Below are positions 1-9,713 of a stretch of DNA of 64,000 bases, piece by piece; position 1 is the stretch's first letter; each line of letters starts with the position of its first letter. The stretch is taken from NCBI RefSeq assembly GCF_004053875.1, contig NZ_SBIP01000002.1, positions 372,001 through 436,000 of the forward strand, read 5' to 3'. Made by a program: the position numbers and the translations under genes. The stretch is from Neorhizobium lilium. Lineage in GTDB: Bacteria; Pseudomonadota; Alphaproteobacteria; Rhizobiales; Rhizobiaceae. Under the pieces are notes generated by a model. The model was not told the DNA's origin. It saw nothing but the letters and a program-made list of their open reading frames with translations, and did no database searches.

Positions 1-1103
1 TTGGACCGGCCGCGAACACCGATCAACATGGCGTTTGGTGCAACCTTGCGGCCGAACGGCAGCATGGTGGTCTCGTTGCCGCCCGTGCCATGCAGAACAA
101 TGAGCGTCGAACCATCCCATTCCTTCGGCATATTTACCCGGTGAACGAACGGCAGGTCGCGATAAACGATCCGCTCCTCGCCCGGCAACCCGAATTGAGG
201 CAGCACGACGCGCAGATCGTCATGATCCTCCTTGAAATGCGCTGGTATGAACAGCTCCGTGCCGAGCGTCTCCACCGGCTCATCCAAGGCAAAGCCGGGT
301 CCGTCGCTGGCAAGCTCGATCAGCGTGCCGCCCGGTTCGCGGACATAGAGAGAGTAGAAATAGTGGCGGTCATGCATATTCATCTCGCCGACCTGATCCG
401 CCTCAAGTTTGGCATGAGCGGCCTCCACCGCCGCCCGGTCAGCGGCGCGCAGGGCGATATGATCGATAGCACCTGCGCCCGGCGCTGCGGTCCAGAAACC
501 GCTCGCATTGCGCACATCCACCACGTCGCCCGCTTGCGAGAGCAGGCGCTGGATATTGCCTTCCTTTGGCCCGATGCCAAGGCCCATATGCTGGGTCAAG
601 AACCAAGCCGTCTCCTCCGGCTTTTCCGAAAGAACAGTCGCGCCGCGCAACCGCCGGATCGCATCCGCTTCGGCAATCCCGCCCTCGCTCCACCAGACCC
701 AAGGCGCGGTTTCTTCCACGCCCACCAGTTTGACGATGATGCCGTCCGGATCGGTCAGCCGTAGAACCGGCTCGCCGAATTCCAGCGCGGGACCGGTAAG
801 CTTCACGTTGAACTGAAGCGCCCTTGTCAGCCAGAAGCCGATGGCAGCGGGCGCGACAGCAAAGCTGATCTCGCTTGCCGCCCCATGCCCGACACGGCCA
901 TGCGATCCGTCTTCCCAGGCAAGGAAGGTGACGAGCGAACCTGGACTTGCGGCGCCATCGCCGTAGAAAAGGTGCAGCTGTCGCGCATCCTCGAAGCCTG
1001 CTGTTCGTTTGACGAGCCGCAGGCCGAGAAAGCCCACATAGAAATCGACATTGGCCTGGATCTTGGCGGTGATTGCGGTGATGTGATGAAGACCGGACGT
1101 CAT
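1..1103 (-). CDS. VOC ring-cleaving dioxygenase fused to an alpha/beta-hydrolase esterase (partial, runs off left edge)
   Basis: The minus-strand frame is open from ATG 1103 to the window edge (367 codons seen, no stop). Residues 1-310 look like a two-module vicinal-oxygen-chelate dioxygenase of the MhqO type: start MTSGLHHITAIT, a second module beginning AIDHIALRA, and a GTLIELASDGPGF segment, which together carry the likely His/His/Glu metal ligands. From about residue 318 the chain becomes an MhqD-like carboxylesterase start with LIVLHGTGGNE, the oxyanion-loop region. In Bacillus these are two proteins of the quinone/catechol detoxification regulon; here they are one chain. The start has AAGGCGAG six to seven bases upstream; an in-frame ATG ten codons earlier is possible. 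The catalytic Ser lies outside the window. Substrate (quinone or catechol derivatives) is inferred. Confidence 0.8.
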   Translation of the reverse strand, partial: MTSGLHHITAITAKIQANVDFYVGFLGLRLVKRTAGFEDARQLHLFYGDGAASPGSLVTFLAWEDGSHGRVGHGAASEISFAVAPAAIGFWLTRALQFNVKLTGPALEFGEPVLRLTDPDGIIVKLVGVEETAPWVWWSEGGIAEADAIRRLRGATVLSEKPEETAWFLTQHMGLGIGPKEGNIQRLLSQAGDVVDVRNASGFWTAAPGAGAIDHIALRAADRAAVEAAHAKLEADQVGEMNMHDRHYFYSLYVREPGGTLIELASDGPGFALDEPVETLGTELFIPAHFKEDHDDLRVVLPQFGLPGEERIVYRDLPFVHRVNMPKEWDGSTLIVLHGTGGNETTMLPFGRKVAPNAMLIGVRGRS

Positions 1104-1325
1104 GAAGCTCGCCTTGAAATGATGAAGGCGCATATGAGGGCAATCATGTCCTGGAGAAAAGCCCCAACCCTCTTCGCCCACAGACACGCCACGATTTGGC
1201 ATCCATCAATTCCGCTGAAGCCCTCATCACCAATCTTTACTGGACGCGGCCGAAATGGTGATCTCAGAATGGCCGTCTTTGAGGCTATCTTCTGGCCATC
1301 CATCTGATTCTATCGGGACAAGATC

Positions 1326-3179
1326 GTGAGCAGTGACGCATCCATGCGCGCCGCCAAGCCTGCGGCTTCCTTGGCTCTGGTCAAGGCAGCGGGCTGGGGC
1401 AAAGGCCTTTCCATCCTCACACGTATCACCGTCATGGCCTTCCGCCATCCTTGGCAGGCAAGCCTGGCGATTGGTGCGACGCTGGTGGCCTCTGCCTTCC
1501 AGCTGACGATCCCGCGGCTGCTCGGCCATGCGGTCGACAGTACCCAGATCGTGCTAAGCGGCGGCGCCGCAGGCCAGGCGGCGCAGGATACCCTGCTGAC
1601 GACGGCCCTGCTTTTGCTTGGCGCCAGCGTCGTGCGCGGGCTCTTCACACTGGTCCAGAACTATTTCAGCGAGGCAGTTGGCCACCACCTTGGTTACCGG
1701 CTGAGGCTTGCCTGTTACGAAAAGATTCAGCGCCTGTCCTTCAGCTTCCATGACAGCATGCACTCGGGCGATCTCATCACCGTCGGCCTCCTCGATCTGG
1801 AAGGCGTGCGCATGTATTTCTCGACCGCGCTAGTGCGCATGGTGCTGCTTTTCGTGCTGATCGGCATGGGCGCCTATCTGCTTCTATCGACCGACATCGT
1901 GCTTGGGCTCCTGGCCCTGAGCTTCGTTCCTTTCGTCGGATGGCGCTCCTCGGTAACGCAATTGCGACTGCGGGCAACATGGCTGGAGTTGCAGGAACGG
2001 CTTTCGGTGCTGACCCGCGTTATGGAGGAGAGTCTCGGCGGCATCCGCGTCGTGCGCGCCTTCGCGGCGCAGGACCATGAAATGGCAAAGTTCGACAAGG
2101 CGTCGCAAAGCGCCGTAGAACTCGCTCATCAGCGTGTCGGCATCCGCGTCGCCAATACCAGCGCCATGACCTTCTCCTTCTTCGTCGCCATGGGCCTGGT
2201 GTTATGGGTCGGCGGAACCAAGGTGATGGCGGGCGAAATGACCGTCGGCACCCTCACCTCCTTCCTGACATTCATGACGATCCTGCAGATGCCGGTCCGC
2301 CAGCTCGGCCTGATGGTCAACGCCTTTGCCCGTGCCTCCACCTGCGGTGCGCGGTTGTTCGAATTGCTCGATCTCGACATCGCCATCAAGGACGAGGCGA
2401 ACGCTCCCGACCTGAAAGTGGCCGACGGCACGCTGCGGTTCGAGAACGTCCGCTTCGCCTACCCGGCTGCGGCACAACAGGATGTCCTGTCCGGCGTGTC
2501 CTTCGAGGCGAGACGCGGCGAAACGATCGGCATCGTCGGCCCGCCCGGCAGCGGCAAGTCCACACTCGCCCACCTGATCCCGCGCTTCTACGACGTCACC
2601 GGCGGCAGCATCACCATCGACGGTCAGGACATTCGCCGCGTTACCTTGCAGTCGCTGCGCCGCTCGGTCGCCGTGGTGCAGCAGGACAGCTTCCTGTTCA
2701 CCACCACCATCGAGAACAATATCGCCTATGGCGACCCCTGGGCCAAGGATGCCCATATCGAACGCGCCAGCGAAAGTGCCCAGTTGCACAACTACGTCCT
2801 CGGATTGCCTTCCGGCTACGGCACGGTCGTGGGCGAGCGCGGCGTCTCACTGTCCGGCGGGCAGCGCCAGCGCCTGTCGATCGCCCGCGCCCTGATGCTT
2901 CGGCCCGCCGTCATGGTCTTCGACGATTCCACAGCGGCGATCGACGCGGGCACCGAACAGCGGATGAGGATCGCCATGCGCAGATATGCTGCCAGCCGCG
3001 TCACCATCATTGTCGCACACAGGCTGAGCTCGCTCATGCACGCCGACCGAATCCTCTTCATGGAGGATGGCCGGATCGTCGAAAGCGGCACCCATGCTGA
3101 GCTGTTGGCGCTCGGTGGCCGCTATAGGGCGCTGTACGACCTCCAGCTTCGTCCCGGCGACGACGCCCTGAGCGCTTGA
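1326..3179 (+). CDS. ABC exporter half-transporter, degenerate-site subunit of a heterodimer
   Basis: A 617-residue half-transporter: an N-terminal six-helix membrane domain (about residues 35-330), then a nucleotide-binding domain. Walker A is GPPGSGKS, the signature is the canonical LSGGQRQR, and Walker B is VMVFDDS, where Asp replaces the catalytic Glu. That pattern is known for one half of heterodimeric exporters such as TM287/288 and BmrCD. The partner gene begins 12 bases after this stop, so the two are co-transcribed and presumably assemble in the inner membrane to export lipid or drug-like substrates. The first codon is GTG 1326; ATG 1344 in the same frame is an alternative. The 222-base gap upstream is shared with the divergent dioxygenase/esterase gene. 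Confidence 0.9.
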   Translation: MSSDASMRAAKPAASLALVKAAGWGKGLSILTRITVMAFRHPWQASLAIGATLVASAFQLTIPRLLGHAVDSTQIVLSGGAAGQAAQDTLLTTALLLLGASVVRGLFTLVQNYFSEAVGHHLGYRLRLACYEKIQRLSFSFHDSMHSGDLITVGLLDLEGVRMYFSTALVRMVLLFVLIGMGAYLLLSTDIVLGLLALSFVPFVGWRSSVTQLRLRATWLELQERLSVLTRVMEESLGGIRVVRAFAAQDHEMAKFDKASQSAVELAHQRVGIRVANTSAMTFSFFVAMGLVLWVGGTKVMAGEMTVGTLTSFLTFMTILQMPVRQLGLMVNAFARASTCGARLFELLDLDIAIKDEANAPDLKVADGTLRFENVRFAYPAAAQQDVLSGVSFEARRGETIGIVGPPGSGKSTLAHLIPRFYDVTGGSITIDGQDIRRVTLQSLRRSVAVVQQDSFLFTTTIENNIAYGDPWAKDAHIERASESAQLHNYVLGLPSGYGTVVGERGVSLSGGQRQRLSIARALMLRPAVMVFDDSTAAIDAGTEQRMRIAMRRYAASRVTIIVAHRLSSLMHADRILFMEDGRIVESGTHAELLALGGRYRALYDLQLRPGDDALSA

Positions 3180-3190
3180 GGAGAACGGAC

Positions 3191-5086
3191 ATGGCAGAAC
3201 AACTCGACGCGGAACGCGACGATGCCAGGGGCGAGGAAGGGCGGCCCCCTCGCGCGGTCGTCGGCTCCCACCGGATCGAAGAGGAGATCTTCGGCAAGGT
3301 CTTCGACACCAATATCATCAGGCGCATATGGGCCTTCGTCGCGCCCTACCGCACCAAGATCTACTGGGCGGTCGCAGCCGTTCTGGCCTTCACTGCCATG
3401 CAGCTGGCGATCCCGCTGATCATCCGCTACGCAATCGATCACGGCATGCGCCCGGGCGCAGATCCCAGTACGCTCCCTTGGACGATCCTTGCTTTCCTCG
3501 TGGCGATCCTCATCAATTTCGGGGCAAGCTATCTGCAGGAAATGTTAGTGGGAGGTGTCGCGGAAGACGTGCTCTTCGATATCCGCAGGGCCATGTTCGG
3601 CCATTTGCAGCGGGTGTCCCTGTCCTGGATGGACAAGACGGAAGTGGGCCGGCTCATGTCGCGCCTCCAGGGCGACGTCAATTCCATGCAGGAATTTCTT
3701 GAAACCTCCGTCCTGTCGGTCGGCGACATCACCCTCCTGTTCGGCATCATCGTCGTGATGCTCAGCCTGGACTTCAAGCTCGGTCTGCTGACGCTGTCGG
3801 CGCTTCCGGTGCTTTTCGTGGTGAGGCTGTTCTGGCTGCCGCGCGCCCGCAAGTCCTTCATGGCCGCGCACGAGACCAACTCGATTGCCAACGGAGCTTT
3901 GGCGGAAGCCATCCACGGCGTGCGCGCCGTCCAGGGCATGGACCGGCAAGCGGTGAACTTCATGCTGTTCGACGACAAGGTGCGCGCCAATCTGAGGACG
4001 CATCTGACGGCCGCCAAATATGCGCAGGTCATGGTGCCGATCGTGGACTCGCTCACCGGGCTTGCCATGGCGCTGGTCATCGTCGTCGGCGGTGCGCGGG
4101 TGCTCAACCAGGCGCTCGACGTCGGCGTCATGGTGGCCTTCCTCTTCTACATCCAGCGCTTCTTCGACCCTATCCGCTCGCTCACCCTGCAGTATTCGGT
4201 CATGCAGCGCGCCATGGCGTCCGGCCAGAGGCTGACGGAAGTGCTGGACGTTCCGATCGACATCAAGGATGCGCCGGACGCCAAGGTGCTCTCTTCCGAC
4301 ATGGACGGTTCGGTCGAGTTTCGCGACGTCGTCTTCGGCTACAATCCGAAGCACCCGGTGCTGAAACATGTGAGCTTCAAGGTGAACCCGGGAGAGACGG
4401 TTGCGCTGGTCGGCCCGACGGGATCCGGCAAATCGAGCTGCATGTCGCTTATCCACCGCTTCTACGACGTCCAGCAGGGGCAGGTTCTGGTGGGCGGACA
4501 CGACGTTCGGAGCCTCAGCCAGGACTCGCTCGGACGGCAGATCGCCATGGTCTTGCAGGAGCCCTTCCTGTTCACCGGCACCGTGATCGAGAACATCCGG
4601 TATCAAAAGACTGATGCCACCCGCGACGATGTTGTGCAGGCGGCCAAAACGGTCGGCGCACATGATTTCATCATGCGGATGCCGGACGGATACGACAGCG
4701 TGCTCGGCCAGCGCGGCGGCAATCTTTCGCTCGGCCAACGACAGTTGATCAGCTTTGCGCGCGCCTTGGTTGCCGACGCGAAGATCCTTGTTCTAGACGA
4801 GGCGACCGCCAATATCGACAGCTATACGGAAATGCTGATCCAGAAAGCCCTGGTGAAGCTGCTCGAAGGGCGCACCGGGCTCGTCATCGCTCATCGACTC
4901 GCGACTATCCGGGAGGCGGACCGCATCATCGTGCTGCAGAACGGCGAACTGATCGAAAGCGGCAATCACCGCGAGCTGATGAAGAACGAAAAGCTTTATT
5001 CCAAGCTCTACAACCTCAACTACTCGTCTTTCGACGATATTCCCGAGGATGTTCTCGATGACGCCATGACGCAGCCGGCCACGTAA
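3191..5086 (+). CDS. ABC exporter half-transporter, catalytic-site subunit of a heterodimer
   Basis: A 631-residue half-transporter with a charged N-terminal extension, a six-helix membrane domain (about 50-340) and an NBD. Walker A is GPTGSGKS and Walker B is ILVLDEATANID with the catalytic Glu, but the signature is LSLGQRQL, not LSGGQ. Paired with the previous protein, this gives one intact ATP site (this Walker motif with the partner's LSGGQ) and one degenerate site. Start ATG 3191 is chosen because GAGGAGAA lies just upstream; an upstream TTG in frame overlaps the preceding stop. The substrate cannot be read from sequence. Confidence 0.92.
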   Translation: MAEQLDAERDDARGEEGRPPRAVVGSHRIEEEIFGKVFDTNIIRRIWAFVAPYRTKIYWAVAAVLAFTAMQLAIPLIIRYAIDHGMRPGADPSTLPWTILAFLVAILINFGASYLQEMLVGGVAEDVLFDIRRAMFGHLQRVSLSWMDKTEVGRLMSRLQGDVNSMQEFLETSVLSVGDITLLFGIIVVMLSLDFKLGLLTLSALPVLFVVRLFWLPRARKSFMAAHETNSIANGALAEAIHGVRAVQGMDRQAVNFMLFDDKVRANLRTHLTAAKYAQVMVPIVDSLTGLAMALVIVVGGARVLNQALDVGVMVAFLFYIQRFFDPIRSLTLQYSVMQRAMASGQRLTEVLDVPIDIKDAPDAKVLSSDMDGSVEFRDVVFGYNPKHPVLKHVSFKVNPGETVALVGPTGSGKSSCMSLIHRFYDVQQGQVLVGGHDVRSLSQDSLGRQIAMVLQEPFLFTGTVIENIRYQKTDATRDDVVQAAKTVGAHDFIMRMPDGYDSVLGQRGGNLSLGQRQLISFARALVADAKILVLDEATANIDSYTEMLIQKALVKLLEGRTGLVIAHRLATIREADRIIVLQNGELIESGNHRELMKNEKLYSKLYNLNYSSFDDIPEDVLDDAMTQPAT

Positions 5087-5100
5087 TCACGGCGACCGGA

Positions 5101-5703
5101 TCAGCGCGGGTTTACCAGATTGAGGATGAGCTGGTGAACATTGCCGCCTTCGCTGAGCTCTATCTTGTCGAAATCCTGGCTGCTTTTCACTCGCGAGCGT
5201 GAAATCTCGCCGAGCTTTGACGTGAGTTCTGTGCGGATTTTGCTGCAGTTCGGATCGGCCGGAACCGTCAGGCCCACGCTCACCTTCTCTATCTCTGCCA
5301 CCATCGCCTTGATCTGCTCGGCATGAACGCGCTCGTGCTTACGAACGCCCTCAAGGAAGACGTTCCACTTCTTCTGCAACTCGGGAGCAAGCGCCGTCAC
5401 CGGCTTGGGAAGCACATAGGTGATAGTGATGTTTGGCCGCGCCGAAACAAGGCTGCAGCCCCCATCCACCTGCGGCACATAGTTGCGCGACCAGGTCAGC
5501 TTGAAATCGGTGTGGGCGACTGCCCTGACATGCTGCCCAACCTTCGGCCCGTTCTCGCCGATAGAGGAATAAAGCTCGATGCCGGAAGTGCCGGAGATGG
5601 AATAGGTCTTCACCTGTTCCGCATATCTCCACTGGGCATTCGCAGCCGCCGGGTACACAAAAGCGATGCCCAACAGCAAGAAGATCCTGATTCTGCTCTG
5701 CAC
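5101..5703 (-). CDS. DUF922-type secreted protein with an HExxH motif
   Basis: 200 residues. The N-terminus has a signal peptide ending near ANAQ (residue 24), so the protein should be periplasmic. Around residue 140 it contains KHERVHAEQI, an HExxH zinc-binding motif typical of DUF922 proteins, which are predicted zinc-dependent proteases. The start is GTG 5703; only a weak GGGAA lies upstream. The gene is convergent with the ABC exporter pair, with 14 bases between the stops. Proteolytic activity and substrate are inferred from the motif only. Confidence 0.75.
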   Translation of the reverse strand: MQSRIRIFLLLGIAFVYPAAANAQWRYAEQVKTYSISGTSGIELYSSIGENGPKVGQHVRAVAHTDFKLTWSRNYVPQVDGGCSLVSARPNITITYVLPKPVTALAPELQKKWNVFLEGVRKHERVHAEQIKAMVAEIEKVSVGLTVPADPNCSKIRTELTSKLGEISRSRVKSSQDFDKIELSEGGNVHQLILNLVNPR

Positions 5704-5799
5704 GGTATTCCCATATTTTCTGAAGCCTGATGGTAGGGAGAAGCATCGAAGGTTTCAACCGCAACTGGGCTGGACGCACGGCGATGAGGCCGAAACCTG

Positions 5800-5828
5800 T
5801 TGACGAAACTGCTCCGCGCTTGTCATAC
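5800..5828 (+). promoter_or_regulatory. Candidate sigma-70 promoter for the FadR-type regulator
   Basis: TTGACG at 5800-5805 and TCATAC at 5823-5828 are 17 bases apart, upstream of the regulator gene. The -35 box is good and the -10 box weak, so this is tentative. Confidence 0.25.
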
Positions 5829-5907
5829 ATGTTCCCGTGATCATGCCAAGGGAACGGGCGCAGCCGCCCATGCACGCTCCAACAGCAACGCCGAGAGGAA
5901 ACACAAA

Positions 5908-6654
5908 ATGAGCGCAGAGGCGAAGCTTGACGGCGTGAAAGGAGCGGGCACCCTCGTCTCCCAGCTGAGCGACACGCTGCGTCAGGCGATTGCTTCGGGA
6001 CAATATACGCCCGGGGCTAGGCTGCCGAGCGAGGCGCAATTGACGGAAGCCCATGGCGTCAGCCGCACGGTGGTACGGGAAGCCATCGCAGCGTTGCGGG
6101 CCGATAGGCTGGTTGAAGCACGCCAGGGCGCGGGCGTCTTTGTTCTGGAGCCTCAGGCAAACCAACGGCTTGGCATACTTTCGCTCAACAATATCGATGT
6201 CGCGAGAGTCTCCTCCACCATCGAGCTTCTTGAGCTGCGAACGGCGGTGGAGGTCGAGGCGGCAGGGCTTGCAGCCCTTCGACGCTCCCCTGCCCAGGAG
6301 GAGATGATCTTCGACAGGCATTATGGGTTGCGCGCCTGTCTGGAAGCCGAGCAGCCCAGCAGCGAGGCCGATTTTGCGCTTCACATCGCCATTGCCGAAG
6401 CGACCAACAATCCGCGCTTCCGGGAATTTCTTACCATGATCGGCAAGAATGTCATCCCGCGCGCCGCCCTGAGGCCAGACGATTCCGAAAGCGATCAGGC
6501 AGCCTATATCAAGCTGCTCGACGAGGAGCACAATGCCATCGTGGTCGCCATCTCCGAAGGCGACGAAGAAGGCGCGCGACAGGCCATGCGCCGACATCTG
6601 CGCGGTGCCCAGCTGCGCTACCGCAGCCTTCTGCGCGAGGTTCGAAATTCATAA
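5908..6654 (+). CDS. FadR/GntR-family transcriptional regulator of the adjacent sugar-acid operon
   Basis: 248 residues. Residues 10-80 form a GntR winged helix (SQLSDTLRQAIASGQY, then PSEAQLTEAHGVSRTVVREAIAALRA). The C-terminal part is an all-helical FCD effector domain with likely metal-binding His residues (FALHIAIAEATNN, EEHNAIVVAI, MRRHLRGA). The gene lies 76 bases upstream of kdgD in the same orientation, so it probably controls the galactarate/galacturonate operon in response to a sugar-acid intermediate. ATG 5908 is preferred because GAGAGGAAA precedes it; a longer frame from 5800 starts with non-conserved residues. Regulation of udh at 33-34 kb by the same protein is possible but not shown. 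Confidence 0.88.
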   Translation: MSAEAKLDGVKGAGTLVSQLSDTLRQAIASGQYTPGARLPSEAQLTEAHGVSRTVVREAIAALRADRLVEARQGAGVFVLEPQANQRLGILSLNNIDVARVSSTIELLELRTAVEVEAAGLAALRRSPAQEEMIFDRHYGLRACLEAEQPSSEADFALHIAIAEATNNPRFREFLTMIGKNVIPRAALRPDDSESDQAAYIKLLDEEHNAIVVAISEGDEEGARQAMRRHLRGAQLRYRSLLREVRNS

Positions 6655-6663
6655 TATAAGTTA

Positions 6664-7639
<976 letters not shown>

Positions 7640-7643
7640 AACC

Positions 7644-8780
7644 ATGAAGATTGCTTCCGTCCGCACCCAGCTCCTTGAGCACAGGCTCGACGTCGCCTTC
7701 GAAAGCGCTTCTATGCGCTTCGATCGCCGCGCGCATGTGCTCGTGGAGATCGAGTGCGACGATGGAACGGTTGGCTGGGGGGAGTGCCTTGGGCCCGCTC
7801 GGCCCAACGCTGCCGTGGTCGCCGCCTATACCAACTGGCTGATCGGCGAGAACCCGCTGGAAACAGAAAAGATCTGGGCGAAGCTCTACAACGCTCTTCG
7901 CGACCAGGGGCAACGTGGCCTGACGCTAACGGCACTGTCCGGCATCGACATCGCCCTCTGGGACATCAAGGGCAAGCATTTCGGGGTGCCGGTGTCGATC
8001 CTGCTCGGCGGTCGTTTCCGCGAAAGCGTCAAGGCCTATGCGACCGGCGGCTTCAAGCGCGATGGCGTCGATCGGGTCGAAGACAATGCGACCGATGTCG
8101 CGCGTTATCGGACCGAAGGCTTCCATGCCACCAAGATCAAGATCGGCTTCGGCGTGGAAGAGGATCTTCGGGTGATCCGCGCCGTGCGCGAGGCCGCTGG
8201 CTCCGATATGCGGCTGATGATCGACGCCAACCACGGCTATGATGCGGTGGAAGCGATCCGGCTCGGCAATGCCGCTGCCCAATACGATATCGATTGGTTC
8301 GAGGAGCCGGTCGTGCCGGAACAGCTTGGAGCTTATCGCGAAGTCCGCGCCAGGCAGCCAATCCCGGTTGCGGGCGGCGAGACCTGGCATAGCCGCTGGG
8401 GCATGCGAGAGCCAATCGAGACAAGAGCCGTCGACATCCTCCAGCCAGATCTTGCCGGCGTCGGCGGCTTTACCGAGGCCAAGCGCGTAGCCGATCTCGC
8501 GGGATTGCACGGCATCCGCGTCGTGCCCCATGTCTGGGGAACCGCAGTTCATATCGCCGCGGCCCTGCAGTTCATGGCGGCGATGATCCCGAGCCCGGTG
8601 CGAGTCAACCCGATCGAGCCCATCCTGGAATTCGACCGGACCGACAACCCGTTCCGCCAAGCGGTGATCAAAAAGCCCATAGAGCACGAGCGCGGCGTGG
8701 TGCAGATCCCCGATGGCCCTGGCCTCGGGATCGAAATCAACCGCGATGCGCTCAAAGAATTCAAAATGGGAGACGCCTGA
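7644..8780 (+). CDS. gci: D-galactarolactone cycloisomerase (enolase superfamily)
   Basis: 378 residues, the length of the characterised Agrobacterium Gci. It belongs to the mandelate racemase/muconate lactonizing enzyme group: capping domain (1-120) and barrel with TKIKIGFG (catalytic Lys), Mg ligands in MIDANHGYD, WFEEPV and AGGETWHS, and PHVWGTAV near the C-terminus. The known reaction opens galactaro-1,4-lactone or glucaro-lactones to 3-deoxy-2-keto-hexarate, the KdgD substrate. It begins four bases after kdgD and its stop overlaps the gli start, so the three enzymes are translationally coupled. Confidence 0.93.
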   Translation: MKIASVRTQLLEHRLDVAFESASMRFDRRAHVLVEIECDDGTVGWGECLGPARPNAAVVAAYTNWLIGENPLETEKIWAKLYNALRDQGQRGLTLTALSGIDIALWDIKGKHFGVPVSILLGGRFRESVKAYATGGFKRDGVDRVEDNATDVARYRTEGFHATKIKIGFGVEEDLRVIRAVREAAGSDMRLMIDANHGYDAVEAIRLGNAAAQYDIDWFEEPVVPEQLGAYREVRARQPIPVAGGETWHSRWGMREPIETRAVDILQPDLAGVGGFTEAKRVADLAGLHGIRVVPHVWGTAVHIAAALQFMAAMIPSPVRVNPIEPILEFDRTDNPFRQAVIKKPIEHERGVVQIPDGPGLGIEINRDALKEFKMGDA

Positions 8781-9661
8781 TGCTGACCCGCGCGCTGTCC
8801 GGTAACCCTCCGAAGACGAAGCTGCCGCAGGGTGCGGTCGATACGCAGATGCACATGTACCTGCCGGGCTATCCGGCGCTTCCCGGCGGCCCCTCTCTCC
8901 CGGTCGGCACCCTTCCCGATCCCGACCAGTATCGTCAGGTCATGCGCTGGCTCGGCATCGACCGGGTCATCATTACCCAGGGCAATGCCCACCAGCGTGA
9001 CAACGCCAACCTGAATGCCTGCCTCGCCGCCATGGGCGATGTGGCACGCGGCGTCTGCGTCATCGACAGCACGACCGATGATGCAGAACTCGAGCAACTG
9101 TCCCAGTCTGGCAATGTTGGCGCCCGCATCATGGACCTGCCGGGCGGCGCCGTGAACCTCGGCGAACTGGAGGCCGTGGACGCAAAGGCTGCGGCGCTTG
9201 GCTGGATGCTGGCCATCCAGTTCGACGGCAGCAATATTCTGGATCACGAGGAGCGCCTGAAGAACCTGAAATCCCGCTGGGTTTTCGACCATCACGGTAA
9301 GTTCTTCTCCGGCGTCACGCCAGACAGCCCGCAGATCGCGGCCGTCAAGCGCCTCATCGACGGCGGCAAATGCTGGTTCAAGTTCGCGGGCGTCTACGAA
9401 TCGTCGAAATCGGGCGGACCGGATTATGCCGACACCGCCGCCGTGGCCCGCGAACTCGCAAAATATGCGCCACAGCGGATCGTCTGGGGCACGAACTGGC
9501 CGCACAACCTGGCACGCGAACAGGCGGATTATCCCGATGACGCAGCCCTGATCGACACCGTTCTCGGCTGGCTGCCGGATGAAGATGCCCTGCGTCTGGC
9601 CCTCGTGAACAACCCGGAAGAACTTTACGGCCTGCCCGTCTGGAGAGGGTCTGCCGACTGA
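8780..9661 (+). CDS. gli: D-galactarolactone isomerase (amidohydrolase superfamily)
   Basis: 293 residues. The sequence fits COG3618-type amidohydrolases: VDTQMHMYLPGYP at the N-terminus and IVWGTNWPHNLA near residue 235. In Agrobacterium, Gli converts galactaro-1,5-lactone, the product of uronate dehydrogenase, to the 1,4-lactone used by Gci. The ATG overlaps the gci stop (TGATG), indicating coupling. The usual metal-binding DxHxH is replaced by a TQMHM version, in line with an isomerase rather than a hydrolase. Confidence 0.92.
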   Translation: MLTRALSGNPPKTKLPQGAVDTQMHMYLPGYPALPGGPSLPVGTLPDPDQYRQVMRWLGIDRVIITQGNAHQRDNANLNACLAAMGDVARGVCVIDSTTDDAELEQLSQSGNVGARIMDLPGGAVNLGELEAVDAKAAALGWMLAIQFDGSNILDHEERLKNLKSRWVFDHHGKFFSGVTPDSPQIAAVKRLIDGGKCWFKFAGVYESSKSGGPDYADTAAVARELAKYAPQRIVWGTNWPHNLAREQADYPDDAALIDTVLGWLPDEDALRLALVNNPEELYGLPVWRGSAD

Positions 9662-9713
9662 AAGACTGCCGACCGGAGCGTGGAGGCTCCGTCAACCGAA
9701 AGAGGAGGAAAAC

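Noticed and set aside
3545-4738. Minus-strand 397-codon frame under the second ABC gene
   Set aside because: His/Arg-rich antisense shadow of a clear ABC transporter.
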